A stretch of DNA of 64,000 nt, from assembly GCF_900156095.1 (NCBI RefSeq), contig NZ_FTMJ01000011.1:84204-148203 (forward strand). Direction: 5' to 3'. Under the pieces are notes generated by a model that was given only the letters and a program-made list of their open reading frames with translations, was not told where the DNA came from and made no database searches. Origin of the DNA: Aeromonas sp. RU39B. GTDB lineage: Bacteria > Pseudomonadota > Gammaproteobacteria > Enterobacterales > Aeromonadaceae. Within the stretch, counting starts at the first letter, position 1. Every line of letters begins with the position of its first letter. A program made the translations under genes and the position numbers. Below, piece after piece: positions 37,999-48,648 of this stretch.

Positions 37999-39819
37999 TT
38001 AGCGCCGGCAGTAATCGATGATGAGGTCCATAAACGCCTCACCAAAGCGTTCTAACTTGCGCTGGCCCACACCGTTGATGGCCAGCAAGTCACGCTCGGT
38101 CATCGGCATGGCCTCGGCCATCTCCATCAGTGTGGCATCGTTGAAGACTACGTAGGGCGGCACCTCTTCCTCTTCGGCGATCTGCTTACGCAAGGCCCGC
38201 AGCTCTTTGAACAAGCGGCGATCATAGTTGCCGGGCTCGGGGCGGCTGCGTTTTTCACGGCGGCTGGAGATCGGCTGCAAGCGTGGCACGGCCAGCTCCA
38301 GCGGTGCCTCACCACGGAGCACGGGGCGCGCCGCTTCGGTCAGCTGCAACACCATATTGCGAGTGATGTTCTGGGCCAGCAAGCCTTTGTGGATGAGCTG
38401 GCGTAGTACGCTCTGCCAGTGCTCGGCGCTGTGCTCTTTACCGATACCATAGGTGGAGAGCTTGTCATGGCCATGGTCGCGGATACGCTGATTGAGCGAG
38501 CCGCGCAGCACTTCGACCACATATCCCATCCCGAAATTCTGGCCGACGCGCCAGACGCAGGAGAGCGCCTTCTGCGCATCTTCCGTACCGTCATAGGTCT
38601 TGGGGGGATCGAGGCAAATATCGCAGTTGCCGCATGGTTCGGCCTGATATTCACCAAAATAGTTGAGCAGCACCTGACGGCGGCAGGTTTGCGCCTCAGC
38701 AAACGCCACCATCACGTTGAGTTTGTACTGTTCGACTTGCAGTTGCTGCGGGTTCTCGATGTTTTCGAGCAGCAGACGCACCCGGCCAATATCAGCCGGA
38801 TCAAACAGCAACAGTGCTTCGGCTGGCGTTCCGTCACGGCCGGCGCGGCCGGTTTCCTGATAGTAGGATTCGATATTCTTCGGAATGTCGTAATGGACGA
38901 CAAAGCGCACGTTGGGCTTGTCGATGCCCATGCCAAACGCCACGGTGGCCACTACGATCTCGATATCGTCGCGCAGAAACGCTTCCTGGGTCTGCTGGCG
39001 CTGCTCCAGCGGCAGTCCGGCATGATAGGGCGCCGCCTTGCTGCCATGCCGGCTCAGGCGGTCGGCCACCTCTTCCACCCGCTTGCGACTCGAGCAATAG
39101 ATAATTCCGCAGTGACCTTTCTGGCTCTGCACATAGCGCAGCAGCTGTTCAGCACCTTTGAATTTTTCCACCAGGCTGTAGCGAATGTTGGGGCGATCGA
39201 AGCTGGCGACGTGGACGAAAGGCTCGTCTAGCGCGAGTCGCAGCAGAATGTCCTGACGCGTCGCCTCGTCGGCGGTGGCGGTCAGCGCCATCACGGGAAC
39301 GCCGGGGAACCACTGCTTGAGGCGGCCGAGTTCGGCATATTCGGGACGAAAATCATGACCCCACTGGGAGACGCAGTGCGCTTCATCGATGGCAAACAGT
39401 GAAAGCGGGATCTCTGCCAGCCGGTCCATGAAGTCGTGCTGTAACAGGCGCTCCGGGGCGACATACAGCAGCTTGATCTCGCCGCGGCGCATGGCGGCGA
39501 AGGTTTGCAGCATCTCCTCGCGGGTCAGGGCCGAGTTGAGATACGCCGCTGCCACGCCGTTGGCGCGCAGGGTATCGACCTGATCCTTCATCAGAGAGAT
39601 GAGGGGAGAGACCACTATGCCGAGACCGGGACGCAGCAACGCTGGGATCTGGTAGCAGAGCGACTTGCCACCGCCAGTCGGTTTCAACACCAGCACATCA
39701 CGTCCGCTCAGTGCCTGCTCGATGATCTCCAGCTGGCCTGCTCTGAACTGCTGATAGCCGAACACGGCCTGCAGCAGGGACAGGGGGGTATCAGGCTGGA
39801 TCTCGGCAATGGCGGTCAT
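37999..39819 (-). CDS. recQ: ATP-dependent DNA helicase RecQ
   Basis: 606-residue 3'-5' helicase of RecF-pathway repair. Helicase motifs: GGGKSLCYQ (I), the DEAH box in [20 protein letters not shown], and [10 protein letters not shown] (VI). The RQC domain has its zinc Cys set ([10 protein letters not shown]), and a C-terminal HRDC domain covers about 525-600. Length is near E. coli RecQ (609). GAGGAGAG precedes the ATG. It is divergent from yigI. Confidence 0.97.
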   Translation of the reverse strand: MTAIAEIQPDTPLSLLQAVFGYQQFRAGQLEIIEQALSGRDVLVLKPTGGGKSLCYQIPALLRPGLGIVVSPLISLMKDQVDTLRANGVAAAYLNSALTREEMLQTFAAMRRGEIKLLYVAPERLLQHDFMDRLAEIPLSLFAIDEAHCVSQWGHDFRPEYAELGRLKQWFPGVPVMALTATADEATRQDILLRLALDEPFVHVASFDRPNIRYSLVEKFKGAEQLLRYVQSQKGHCGIIYCSSRKRVEEVADRLSRHGSKAAPYHAGLPLEQRQQTQEAFLRDDIEIVVATVAFGMGIDKPNVRFVVHYDIPKNIESYYQETGRAGRDGTPAEALLLFDPADIGRVRLLLENIENPQQLQVEQYKLNVMVAFAEAQTCRRQVLLNYFGEYQAEPCGNCDICLDPPKTYDGTEDAQKALSCVWRVGQNFGMGYVVEVLRGSLNQRIRDHGHDKLSTYGIGKEHSAEHWQSVLRQLIHKGLLAQNITRNMVLQLTEAARPVLRGEAPLELAVPRLQPISSRREKRSRPEPGNYDRRLFKELRALRKQIAEEEEVPPYVVFNDATLMEMAEAMPMTERDLLAINGVGQRKLERFGEAFMDLIIDYCRR

Positions 39820-39935
39820 GTTCTCTCCTCCGGGGGCGCCATTCTAAAGCAGGGGGAGATCACAATAAACCGGCATTGCATATGTTAAACACTTGTTTCA
39901 ATATGGTTGAGTAAATCATCAGAGAGAGGGAGCTC

Positions 39936-40400
39936 ATGAGTGTACAAACCAGAGAGACGGCACTGCAGGGAATTGCCGAGCTGTTTTCCGAGAGAATGCC
40001 GTTCAGCCGCCTGCTGGGTATGCGTGTCACCGACTTCGATCTAAAGCGGGTTGAGCTGCGCATCAACATGGACGAGAAGCTCATTGGCAATCCGTTTCAC
40101 AATATTCTGCACGGTGGCGTGACCGCCAGTTTGCTGGATGTGGCGGGTGGACTGGTGGTAGTGGCCTCCTGTCTGGAAGGCGTTGAGGATTTCTCCGATT
40201 TTTCACTGCAGGATCGCTTCACCCGTTTTGGCACCATTGACTTGCGTGTCGATTACCTGCGACCGGGACGTGGCCGCGAGTTTATTGCTACGGCCCATAT
40301 CATCCGGGCCGGCAATAAGGTGGCTGTGGCTCGTATGGAGCTTCACAACGAAGAGGGAACCCACATCGCCTTCGGCACCGGAACCTATCTGGTAGGGTGA
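39936..40400 (+). CDS. yigI: Hotdog-fold thioesterase YigI
   Basis: 154-residue acyl-CoA thioesterase-like protein. HNILHGGVTASLLDVAGGL contains the hotdog active-site region, then GTIDLRVDYLRPGRG and RAGNKVAVARMELHNEEG, very similar to E. coli YigI (155 residues). It is read divergently from recQ across 116 bases, as in E. coli where yigI lies near recQ. Confidence 0.9.
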   Translation: MSVQTRETALQGIAELFSERMPFSRLLGMRVTDFDLKRVELRINMDEKLIGNPFHNILHGGVTASLLDVAGGLVVVASCLEGVEDFSDFSLQDRFTRFGTIDLRVDYLRPGRGREFIATAHIIRAGNKVAVARMELHNEEGTHIAFGTGTYLVG

Positions 40401-40526
40401 ACCTTTTTATTTCCTCTGTGAATAAAAGGGTGTGCTGTGAGCTGAAATTGATTGAAAAACGAGCTGGCAATTCTGCCGGAGGGCAGCGCATACTTCCCTT
40501 GGGAACCGCTTCAAGGAGAGACAGGG

Positions 40527-41054
40527 ATGAGTGCGGAACTCGCCACCAAGCCGTCCGGTGCCATTCTGGATCAGCTCAGATCCATGCAAAATCAGGTACA
40601 GACCCCTGAGTGCCGGCATTGGCTACAGCAGGAGCTCGAGGGGTACTCTGAGACCGCTCCCCTGCCGTGGTATCGCATTATTTCCTGTCGGCAACGTGGT
40701 CACTTCATTGATCTGGGTAGTGGCAAGCACATGACCTGCCATATTGGCAACCAGGCGCTTAGCCAGCGTGACTTGGCATCTGTCCAGTTCATTTATGCAA
40801 GAGACCCGGTGGCTGCTTATCTCTCCTATTCCGGTCCCGAGCTGGAACCCTGGCCGGAAGAATTGTTACAGGCTTATCAGGGTGTGTTGATTCCAGGTCA
40901 TTTGTGCTTGCATGCCTGGCACGAGCCGATCTCCTCCCTGCGCTGTCAAATCACGGAGGGACTGAGGCAATTTATGGAGGAGTATCCACGTTGCGCTCAT
41001 GCCACTACTTCTCATGGCTTCAAGGCAATGCAGCATCGGCATTGGCACTTTTAG
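40527..41054 (+). CDS. Unassigned protein with AbiTii-like N-terminus
   Basis: 175-residue soluble protein I do not recognise with certainty. The first 50 residues (ILDQLRSMQNQVQ, then CRHWLQQELEGYSETAPLPW and YRII) share the spacing of AbiTii-type abortive-infection domains: a helical N-terminus, then W-L-x-x-E-L-x-G-Y, an acidic turn and L-P-x-Y-R. The C-terminal 120 residues show no known motif; the tail is His-rich. The ATG has AAGGAG eight bases upstream; a TTG further upstream is less likely. It may share a transcript with yigI. Confidence 0.6.
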   Translation: MSAELATKPSGAILDQLRSMQNQVQTPECRHWLQQELEGYSETAPLPWYRIISCRQRGHFIDLGSGKHMTCHIGNQALSQRDLASVQFIYARDPVAAYLSYSGPELEPWPEELLQAYQGVLIPGHLCLHAWHEPISSLRCQITEGLRQFMEEYPRCAHATTSHGFKAMQHRHWHF

Positions 41055-41143
41055 CGCTCTGGCGCGGGAGGGTCACATCGACATTAGACACATAGCGAAT
41101 TGCACAATCTGAATACAAGCGGTCGATAACAAGACCATGCAAA

Positions 41144-41166
41144 GAGGCCACCCGTGGGGTGGCCTC
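41144..41166. terminator. Bidirectional terminator between the AbiTii-like gene and hemY
   Basis: GAGGCCACCC and GGGTGGCCTC form a perfect 10-base stem with a gtg loop, with T's on both strands (AATCTTTTG on plus, TTTGC on minus). Confidence 0.75.
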
Positions 41167-41195
41167 AATCTTTTGTGTGAACCGGACTGACTGCG

Positions 41196-42359
41196 TTAGC
41201 CGAGCGCCAGCTCCAGAGCCAGCCGATAGTACTCGTTGGCTTTGTTGGTCAGGCGGCGCTGTTCCATGATGCGCCCCAACCCTTGATAGATCTGGGCTGT
41301 GGGCTGCTTGGCCAGCTGAGCCTCCAGCAGCGTCTGAGCTTCGTCCAGCTGGCCTGCCAGCAGAGCAACGTGGCCAAGCGCCGCGGTGGCTCCGTCCTGA
41401 TCCTGCATCTTGCGCAGCTGGGTCAGCATGGGCTGATAGTCGGCTAGCTTGAGACGTGGCAGCTCGGCCAGCAGCAACGGGGAGTTCTGCTTGCGCAGCG
41501 CATCGAGCCACAATTCGGCGGCTTCGTTATCGGCACCAAGGGCACGCAGATGACGGCCATAAGCCAGCAGCATGGCCGGCTGTTGGCGCAACTTGCGTGG
41601 CATCTCTTGCCAGACCGGACGCAGCGTATCGAGGCGATCAGTCACAGCATCGAGGCGGGCTTGCCAAGCTTCTTCCAGCATCTGCTCTTCTTGCTGGGCA
41701 GAGATACGGCCCAACTTGCGCAGCACCGGCAGCAGCTCGATAAATCCACCCCACTCAGCGCGAGCGCGGCGAATCCGTGCCAACTGTTCGACCACCATGG
41801 GGTGGCGCGGCTGCAGCGCATAGATGGGCTCGAGGGTCGCCAGTGCCTGTTCGTACTGCTCTTGCTCGATCTGCAGCTGAGTCTGAGTCAGGGTCAAGGC
41901 CAGTTCAGCCTTGGGATTTTCCTGCTGAGCCAGCTGCAGGTATTCGTCACGACGCTGTTCGTCACCGCGGGCCTGGGCCGCCTTGGCGGCACTTAAATAG
42001 TTGAGCAGTGGGGTGTCGCTGTTACGGGCACTCTTGACCAGCAGTTTTTCGGCTTGCTGGTAATGGCCTTCTGCCATCGCCAGCGTGGCATCGATGGTCT
42101 GCTGCTTGGCTTTGCTACGGCGACGGGTACCAAACCAGCCTGCGGTGTTACGACGCAGGCGCAGCAGACGAACCAGCAGCCACTCGAGCAGCAGCAGCAC
42201 GCCGTAAAGCAGTACGGCGAGAATGGCGAGACTGGTGACCGAGCTCTCAACCGTATAGTTGCCAAGCGCAATCAGGACGTATCCCTTGTTGCCGGCCGCC
42301 GCAGGGCCAAAAACCAGGCCTGCTACCACGACGGCGATTAGAATGATGATGCGAACCAT
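41196..42359 (-). CDS. hemY: HemY, inner-membrane TPR protein
   Basis: 387-residue protein of the proteobacterial HemY family, in the heme operon but not the protoporphyrinogen oxidase of the same name. Two N-terminal membrane helices (about 3-22 and 41-66) precede tetratricopeptide repeats (about 95-380; for example AKQPTAQIYQGLGRIMEQRR). It probably scaffolds late heme steps (inference). It lies 11 bases after hemX. Confidence 0.92.
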   Translation of the reverse strand: MVRIIILIAVVVAGLVFGPAAAGNKGYVLIALGNYTVESSVTSLAILAVLLYGVLLLLEWLLVRLLRLRRNTAGWFGTRRRSKAKQQTIDATLAMAEGHYQQAEKLLVKSARNSDTPLLNYLSAAKAAQARGDEQRRDEYLQLAQQENPKAELALTLTQTQLQIEQEQYEQALATLEPIYALQPRHPMVVEQLARIRRARAEWGGFIELLPVLRKLGRISAQQEEQMLEEAWQARLDAVTDRLDTLRPVWQEMPRKLRQQPAMLLAYGRHLRALGADNEAAELWLDALRKQNSPLLLAELPRLKLADYQPMLTQLRKMQDQDGATAALGHVALLAGQLDEAQTLLEAQLAKQPTAQIYQGLGRIMEQRRLTNKANEYYRLALELALG

Positions 42360-42370
42360 AAGGCCTCCTC

Positions 42371-43471
42371 TCAGTGTCCGGCAGACAGGCGCTGCAGACG
42401 ATCGTTGAGCACCCGCTCAAGGAGGGCCTGGGTCTGGAAACGGTCGGGGTAGTCAAATTTCACCTGTTCGCCCTTGAGCTTGTCGATCTCGCTCAGCACA
42501 TAGCGAGTGGCGCTGTCATCTTGATCGAAATATTGCTGGGTCCAGGTCTTGGCTTTGTCGAGGCTGTCAGCATAGAGCTCTTGCTGCTCGCGATAGACGG
42601 CGAGCTGGGCCTGCAGCAGCTTGGTCTTGAGGTTCTCACGCAGGTAGATCTCCTGCTGAGGTGATAACAGCGCCTCTACAGCGCCATCACGACGACGAAT
42701 GGTGATGAAGTTTTCCGTGAAGTGCACCCAGTTCTTCTTCAGGTTGCTTTGCCAGTCATCCACTGTCTCGCTAACGGTTTGATCCGGCTGCTTCTCGGCT
42801 TCTGGCATGGCGACGGCGTTCATCGGCAGTTGATCGACCTGATCGCTCAAGGCGGCAATCTTGAGGGTCAACCCCTCGCGGTCCAGCGTTGGCAGAGTTT
42901 TCAGCTTGGCAATGTCTTCCGCCATCGCTTTGCGCACTTCCATCAGACTGGGGTCATTGAGCGCGGCAACCCGCTCGTCAGCATTGGAGAGCAGGGTGAT
43001 GGCTGACACCAGATCATGCTCCAGCCACAGTTTGCGACCGGCCATGCGGACCAGATATTCGGCTTCGGCCAGCATCCAGTCGTTGGGGCGCTTCTCGTTG
43101 AGATCGAGCACTCTGCCTTGCAGGTTCTTCATCTCGTCCTGCAGGCTTTGCTGCCCCTTGCTCCATTCGCCCTGGCTCTGCTGCTGCGCTTTTTGCAGGT
43201 TATTGACCTGGGACAGTGCCTCAGCCAGACGGGTGTTCATCTCCGTCATCTCGCTACGCTGCAGTGAAGCTTGCTGGTGGCCATGCAGATACATCCAGCC
43301 ACTGGCGCCCAGCGTCAGCAGGATAGCAATGCTACCGAGTACGATCCCGCCACGGCCCGACTGACGCGATTGAGAGGTCTTGTCTGCCGCCCGTGCGGGC
43401 TCGGCAGACTGGACGGGAGGAGGAGTAATGGCGGCCGCAGCGTCCGGCGCCTGTTTCTCTTCTTGGGTCAT
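42371..43471 (-). CDS. hemX: HemX, heme-operon membrane protein
   Basis: 366-residue protein with a Pro/Ala-rich cytosolic N-terminus, one membrane helix (about 45-65, GIVLGSIAILLTLGASGWMY), a coiled-coil stretch and the HemX domain (WMLAEAEYLVRMAGRKLWLE). It is often labelled uroporphyrinogen-III methyltransferase, but it lacks that catalytic domain. The ATG is preceded by AGAGGAAT and overlaps the hemD stop by 4 bases. Confidence 0.9.
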   Translation of the reverse strand: MTQEEKQAPDAAAAITPPPVQSAEPARAADKTSQSRQSGRGGIVLGSIAILLTLGASGWMYLHGHQQASLQRSEMTEMNTRLAEALSQVNNLQKAQQQSQGEWSKGQQSLQDEMKNLQGRVLDLNEKRPNDWMLAEAEYLVRMAGRKLWLEHDLVSAITLLSNADERVAALNDPSLMEVRKAMAEDIAKLKTLPTLDREGLTLKIAALSDQVDQLPMNAVAMPEAEKQPDQTVSETVDDWQSNLKKNWVHFTENFITIRRRDGAVEALLSPQQEIYLRENLKTKLLQAQLAVYREQQELYADSLDKAKTWTQQYFDQDDSATRYVLSEIDKLKGEQVKFDYPDRFQTQALLERVLNDRLQRLSAGH

Positions 43472-44202
43472 GGATGATTCCTCTGTTCCAGTGCTTCCAG
43501 CAGGGCACGGTCGTCGGCGCCCTTTGCCGTTGTTATATCGACAAAACCAGTCTGGCTGGCCAACGCGGCCACCCGTGGACTGGGTACGATGATGGGGAGT
43601 TGGTGTAACCACTCCCGATCGCAATGAGGTATGGTCTGCTCCAGTGTCTGCATCAGCTCGGCACTGGTTATCAGCAAGCTATCCAGCCCGGCGGCACGCC
43701 AGTGCTGGCATAACGCTACGCCATCCTGGGATGGGTAGTGACGTACATAGGTGGCGCAATACTCTACCGTGGCACCGCGTTGGCGCAAGGCATCGGCGAT
43801 GAGTTCACGCCCCTGAGTGCCACGCAGGATCAGGATGCGCCGATCTGCGACCTGCTGCAGAGCCGGCAGCGCCAGCAGGCCTTCACTACGCGGATCGCCT
43901 GGCCATGTCACCGTCAATCCCACGTCCAGCCAGAGCTTGGCGCTCGCTTCACCTACAGCAAAATAATCAATATGCGGCCAGTTAAGACCCGTTTGCAACA
44001 GATAATCCTGCGCAAACTGGACGGCATGCTGGCTGACGGCGATCACGCAGTCAGCCTGTGTCAGTTGTTGGGGCACGGTGATCAGCCCGGGGCCGGGCTG
44101 CAATTCGATAAGGGGGTGAACAATGGGGTGGTGGCCCGCTTGCTGCAACCGGGAAGCCAGCTGCTCAGCCTGAAGGCGAGGACGCACCACCAGCGGCCTC
44201 AT
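43468..44202 (-). CDS. hemD: Uroporphyrinogen-III synthase
   Basis: 244-residue enzyme that cyclises hydroxymethylbilane with inversion of ring D to uroporphyrinogen III, the branch point to heme, siroheme and cobalamin. The family is divergent, but [40 protein letters not shown] and [12 protein letters not shown] are typical. It overlaps hemC and hemX by 4 bases each, so the three are coupled. Confidence 0.93.
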   Translation of the reverse strand: MRPLVVRPRLQAEQLASRLQQAGHHPIVHPLIELQPGPGLITVPQQLTQADCVIAVSQHAVQFAQDYLLQTGLNWPHIDYFAVGEASAKLWLDVGLTVTWPGDPRSEGLLALPALQQVADRRILILRGTQGRELIADALRQRGATVEYCATYVRHYPSQDGVALCQHWRAAGLDSLLITSAELMQTLEQTIPHCDREWLHQLPIIVPSPRVAALASQTGFVDITTAKGADDRALLEALEQRNHP

Positions 44203-45128
44203 GCGCCGTACACCTCGCGCAAAATGGTGTCGGCTCCGGCATCCAGCAGGCGCTGCGCCAGTGCTTGGCCAAGCGCCTCACCCTGATCGAGTGGGCCGCG
44301 CAGCTCATCGCGGATCACCTGACTGCCGTCCGGGCTGCCCACCAGTCCGCGCAACCAGAGCTGGTCACCCTGCACCAGAGCGTAAGCACCGATAGGCACC
44401 TGGCAGCCACCTTGTAGCGCCCGGTTCATGGCGCGTTCGGTCAGCACCCGCAGCCGGGTTTCTGTATGTTCCAACGGCGCCAGCAGCGCTTTGATCTCTT
44501 CATCATCGAGACGGCATTCGATGCCGACGGCGCCCTGACCGTTGGCGGGCAGGCTCTGCTCCGGCTCGATAATGGCGGTAATGCGATGGTTAAGTTGCAG
44601 GCGCATCAGGCCAGCGGCCGCCAGAATGATGGCGTCATAATCACCGGCGTCGAGCTTGGCAAGGCGGGTGTTGACGTTACCGCGCAGGTCGCGCACCACC
44701 AGATCCGGTCGTTTTTCCCGCAACTGGCACTGACGACGCAGGCTGGAGGTGCCAACAATGGCGCCGCGGGGCAGGGCATCAAGATTGGCGAAATGATTGG
44801 AGACAAACGCATCACGCGGATCTTCACGCTCGCAGATGGTGTGCAGGCCGAGACCTTCCGGGAATTCGACAGGCACGTCCTTCATGGAATGGACCGCGAT
44901 GTCAGCGCGACCTTCCAGCATGGCGGCTTCCAGCTCTTTGACAAACAAGCCTTTTCCACCCACTTTGGCGAGCGGAGTATCGAGAATCTTGTCGCCCTGT
45001 GTGCTCATGGGCACCAGTTCAACCACCAGTCCACTGTGGAGCGCTTCCAGCCGATCCTTCACGTAGTTGGCCTGCCACAGGGCCAAAGGACTCTTGCGGG
45101 TGGCGATTCTCAGGATTCTCGCAGCCAT
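44199..45128 (-). CDS. hemC: Porphobilinogen deaminase
   Basis: 309-residue enzyme joining four porphobilinogens into hydroxymethylbilane. The dipyrromethane cofactor attaches to the Cys in [46 protein letters not shown] and [10 protein letters not shown] are conserved. The ATG before [11 protein letters not shown] fits family length; another ATG five codons upstream (45143) is possible, and neither has a clear ribosome-binding site. It is the first gene of hemCDXY and is divergent from cyaA. Confidence 0.95.
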   Translation of the reverse strand: MAARILRIATRKSPLALWQANYVKDRLEALHSGLVVELVPMSTQGDKILDTPLAKVGGKGLFVKELEAAMLEGRADIAVHSMKDVPVEFPEGLGLHTICEREDPRDAFVSNHFANLDALPRGAIVGTSSLRRQCQLREKRPDLVVRDLRGNVNTRLAKLDAGDYDAIILAAAGLMRLQLNHRITAIIEPEQSLPANGQGAVGIECRLDDEEIKALLAPLEHTETRLRVLTERAMNRALQGGCQVPIGAYALVQGDQLWLRGLVGSPDGSQVIRDELRGPLDQGEALGQALAQRLLDAGADTILREVYGA

Positions 45129-45378
45129 ATCAATCTGTTGCATGATTTTGTAATGGCTCGGGATCTTATCACCCTTTGTGCAGGCTTTCATGGGCGAGTC
45201 GGGAAAAGCGCGATCCGGTCCGAAATCTCCTTTTTGATAAAAAAAATAAAAACCAGAAATCAATGTTTAACCAATTGATATTCATTGAGAAAAAAGATTT
45301 CCCATGAAACTGGTCTGAGCTGTTTCCAGAAATATTGCGACGAACCCTGACCGGTCTGTTTACCACCATGAATTGCGT

Positions 45379-45394
45379 TGTTACCATGATCACA
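45379..45394 (+). promoter_or_regulatory. CRP-cAMP site upstream of cyaA
   Basis: TGTTACCATGATCACA fits TGTGA-N6-TCACA with one mismatch in the left arm. A TTGACG follows at 45400-45405 as a possible -35, with a poor -10. E. coli cyaA is repressed through a CRP site in its promoter, so negative autoregulation by cAMP is likely here. The 320-base hemC-cyaA gap otherwise holds only AT-rich promoter-like DNA. Confidence 0.65.
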
Positions 45395-45451
45395 GTTTGT
45401 TGACGATCACCCCTTGTGGACGTCATTTGTCTAGCAGAAAAAGGCAGGTCC

Positions 45452-47938
45452 TTGCTCGCAAATCTGGAAACACTCGTTCGGCGTTATGACGAGCTGAATC
45501 AGCTCAAAACCGAACGGGCGTTGGGCATCATGAGTCGCTATGGGCAGCAGGTGTTTCATCTGCTTCCTGTTCTGCTGCATTTTAATCACCCATTGCTGCC
45601 TGGTTATGTGTCGGGCGAAGTGCCGCACGGCATTTGGAGCTTCGTCCCCAACGACGAGCAGCAAGCCTTTATCGATGATGTGTGCCTGACCGCTAATTGC
45701 CACGGCGGTTTGTCGACCAGTGATCGCGCCATTCTTGGTCTCTACACCATGGGTAGCACCTCCTCGCTCGGACAGTGCTGCCATTCCGATCTCGACATCT
45801 GGGTATTCCATGCCGCTGACATTGATGCTGGCCGTCTTGAGCTGCTGGATCACAAATGTTTGCTGCTCTCACGATGGGCCGAACAGCGCGGTGTCGAGCT
45901 CAACTTTTTCCTGATCCCGGAAGACAAATTCCGCCAGCAAAACAGTGCCGAGATGCAGGGCGAAAGCTGTGGCAGTGCCCAGCATATGCTGCTGCTCGAT
46001 GAGTTCTACCGTAGCGCCATGCGTATGGCGGGCAAACGTCTGCTCTGGTATCTGGTGCCGCTCGAATATGACGAGCACTACGAAGGGTACGTGGCTGGCC
46101 TGTTCAATCACGGCAAGCTGACTCGCGAAGAGTGGCTCGATCTGGGATCGTTTGACCGTATTCCGGCCGAAGAGTATTTCGGCTCGGCGCTGTGGCAGCT
46201 CTACAAGGGGATCGACTCGCCCTACAAGGCCGTGCTCAAGACGGTGCTGATGGAGGCCTACTCCCACGAGTATCCGGATACCCGTCTGCTCTCGGTCGAA
46301 GGTAAACGCTGGTTCCAGAATAATGACGGCATGAGCTATCGCCTTGATGCCTACTGCCTGATGCTCGACAAGGTCACCAATTACCTCAAATCGATCGGTG
46401 ATATGAAGCGCCTCGACTTGGTGCGTCGCTGCTTCTATCTCAAGGTCTGTGATGGGCTCAGCGACCATGGCCCGGTATGGCGCCGCGAGCAACTGGTGCA
46501 GCTGGTCTCTTATTGGGGTTGGAGTGACGAGAAGATTCGCCATCTGGATCGGCGCAGCAGTTGGAAAGTGGAAGAGGTCAAGGTCGCCTATGCCGAGCTG
46601 CTTGATGCGCTGATGCAGAGTTATCGCAATCTCATCCAGTTTGCCCGTCGTAACCACATCAGCGAATCGATCAACCCGGAAGATATCGGCATCCTGTCGC
46701 GCAAGCTTTACGCGGCCTTCGAGAGCCTGCCGGGCAAGGTGCAGCGCATCAATCTGAAGATTGCTCCCGATCTTGGCGAGAGTGATCTTAGCTTTATCCA
46801 GGTGCCGCATGGCCGCTTGAATCGGGCCGGCTGGTATCTCTACAAATATTCGTTAGACCCGATCGACATCATTGGTCGGGCGCCGCTGGAGTACAACAGC
46901 TATATCAGCAAGCTGGTCTCCTGGAGCTATTTCAACGGTCTGATGACGCCGCAGAGCCGGGTGCACCTGTTCAATCAGGATTCTGACCTGCACATCGACA
47001 ACCTGCACCAGTTCTGCCGTGATCTGTCGGCCACCTTCCCGGTCAAGTACCCCTCCGCCAGCAATCTGGCGCTGAGTCGGCCCTGCGAGATCCGCCAACT
47101 GGCCATCTTCCTTAATCTGGAAGTGGACCCCACCAGCCACTGGGTTGGGCAGGTGATCGAGTTTGATGCCAACGCGGCGGATGTGTTCTCATTCGGGCGC
47201 AATCAGGAGTGCCTGGTCGGCACGGTCGATCTGGTTTATCGCAACTCCTGGAGCGAAATTCGTACCCTGCATTTTCGCGGCGACGACGCCGTGGTGGATG
47301 CGCTCACCACCATTCTTGGCAAGATGCATCAGGATGCGGTGGCGCCCGAGCGGATCGAGGTGTTCTGCTACAGCCAACACTTCCGGGCGCTGGTGCGTTC
47401 GCGCTTCCAGCATCTGCTCGGTGAGTGTATCGACTTGCGTCTCTCCCGCGACAAGCCGCGGCTGGTCAAGACGCTGGCGCTGGGCCGTGAGAAATATGGC
47501 ATCTTCTTCGAGCGCCGTGGTGTCTCGGTCAAGAAGCTGGAAAACGCGGTCGATTTTTACCGCCACATTTCGCACAACAAGCTCGACCGCCTGCCGCTGC
47601 GTCTGGACAAGACTCACAGCCGCCACCTGCCGGCCATTGTTGATGCTTATGCCAGCGAAGGCTTGGTGCAGTTCTTCTTCGAAAATCAGGGAACGGGCTT
47701 CAACATCTATATTCTGGATGAGGCGAACCGGGTCGAGACTTACCAGCACTTCTCCGGCAATAAGGACGAACTGGTGCAGGGCGTTAATCGCTTCTATACC
47801 TCCAGTCTTGAAAGCGGTGCCAGCGAAGGTCAGTTCAGCAATTTCAACCTGCCCCAGTTCTACGAAATCATCACCCTGGCGGGGGACACTCAGGTGATAC
47901 CTTATCGCAGTCAGGGCCAGACCCGGGAAGTGGGTTAG
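45452..47938 (+). CDS. cyaA: Class I adenylate cyclase
   Basis: 828-residue enterobacterial-type cyclase making cAMP for CRP. The nucleotidyltransferase site is MGSTSSLGQ followed by SDLDIWV (Asp113, Asp115 from this start). The N-terminal half is catalytic and the C-terminal half is the regulatory domain. I chose the TTG after [26 protein letters not shown] aligns with the E. coli start MYLYIETLKQRLDAINQL, which also uses TTG. A GTG 36 bases earlier is less likely because it lies between the CRP site and the ribosome-binding site. Confidence 0.95.
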   Translation: MLANLETLVRRYDELNQLKTERALGIMSRYGQQVFHLLPVLLHFNHPLLPGYVSGEVPHGIWSFVPNDEQQAFIDDVCLTANCHGGLSTSDRAILGLYTMGSTSSLGQCCHSDLDIWVFHAADIDAGRLELLDHKCLLLSRWAEQRGVELNFFLIPEDKFRQQNSAEMQGESCGSAQHMLLLDEFYRSAMRMAGKRLLWYLVPLEYDEHYEGYVAGLFNHGKLTREEWLDLGSFDRIPAEEYFGSALWQLYKGIDSPYKAVLKTVLMEAYSHEYPDTRLLSVEGKRWFQNNDGMSYRLDAYCLMLDKVTNYLKSIGDMKRLDLVRRCFYLKVCDGLSDHGPVWRREQLVQLVSYWGWSDEKIRHLDRRSSWKVEEVKVAYAELLDALMQSYRNLIQFARRNHISESINPEDIGILSRKLYAAFESLPGKVQRINLKIAPDLGESDLSFIQVPHGRLNRAGWYLYKYSLDPIDIIGRAPLEYNSYISKLVSWSYFNGLMTPQSRVHLFNQDSDLHIDNLHQFCRDLSATFPVKYPSASNLALSRPCEIRQLAIFLNLEVDPTSHWVGQVIEFDANAADVFSFGRNQECLVGTVDLVYRNSWSEIRTLHFRGDDAVVDALTTILGKMHQDAVAPERIEVFCYSQHFRALVRSRFQHLLGECIDLRLSRDKPRLVKTLALGREKYGIFFERRGVSVKKLENAVDFYRHISHNKLDRLPLRLDKTHSRHLPAIVDAYASEGLVQFFFENQGTGFNIYILDEANRVETYQHFSGNKDELVQGVNRFYTSSLESGASEGQFSNFNLPQFYEIITLAGDTQVIPYRSQGQTREVG

Positions 47939-47957
47939 GCAGACCAGCACAAAATGA

Positions 47958-47987
47958 AAGGGCCCGCATCTGCGGGCCCTTGCTTTT
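47958..47987 (+). terminator. cyaA terminator
   Basis: AAGGGCCCGCA and TGCGGGCCCTT form an 11-base stem with a two-base loop, then GCTTTT. It lies between converging genes and may serve both. Confidence 0.78.
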
Positions 47988-47994
47988 CAAGAAG

Positions 47995-48648
47995 TTAGTC
48001 AGCCAGTCGAGCCAGCAACCAGGCTCGCATATCAGCCAGTTGTGGCAAGCAGATCTCGTGGCGCATGGGATACTCGTGCCACTCTGGCGCAAAACCAAAC
48101 TGCCCCAGTCGTGTCTTGGCTTCCCAACCGAGAGACAGTGGCACCACGTCATCGTAGAGACCATGCATGTAACACACAGGCGTTGCTCGGGCTGCATCGC
48201 TGATCTCGCTCATCAGCTTATCTGGGGCTGCCAGATAGGTAGACAGGCAGAGCAAGCCAGCCAAGCGCTGCGGCAAGCGCAGAGCGGTGAACGAGGCGAT
48301 CACGCCGCCTTGGGAGAAACCCGCCAACACAATGCGCTCGGCAGCAAAACCCTCGGCGATGAGCTGCTCGATCAGGGCAGCAATTTTAGCTGAGCTGTCA
48401 CGAACATGGGGCTCGATGGCGCGGCGGGTGACATCGGAGAAGCTCTCGATATCGTACCAGGCGCGCAGCTTGAATCCCTGATTGATGGTGACAGGGCGCT
48501 CGGGTGCGGTGGGGAGCAGGTGGCGAATCGGCAATGCCTCGGGTAGATCGAGCGCATCGACCAGCGGAGCCAGTCCGGCGCCCGAGTCACCGAGTCCGTG
48601 TAGCCAGATGATGGCATGGCGGGCTCCCGCCGGATGCAGGTCAATCAT
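47995..48648 (-). CDS. Carboxylesterase/phospholipase-type alpha/beta hydrolase
   Basis: 217-residue cytoplasmic serine hydrolase. HAIIWLHGLGDSG forms the oxyanion region, the nucleophile Ser is in LAGFSQGGVI, the Asp is in GLYDDVVPL and the His in PMRHEIC, giving a complete triad. It is similar to the bacterial carboxylesterases related to acyl-protein thioesterases. Substrate unknown. Its start overlaps the cyaY stop by 4 bases, and it separates cyaA from cyaY, which are adjacent in E. coli. Confidence 0.9.
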   Translation of the reverse strand: MIDLHPAGARHAIIWLHGLGDSGAGLAPLVDALDLPEALPIRHLLPTAPERPVTINQGFKLRAWYDIESFSDVTRRAIEPHVRDSSAKIAALIEQLIAEGFAAERIVLAGFSQGGVIASFTALRLPQRLAGLLCLSTYLAAPDKLMSEISDAARATPVCYMHGLYDDVVPLSLGWEAKTRLGQFGFAPEWHEYPMRHEICLPQLADMRAWLLARLAD

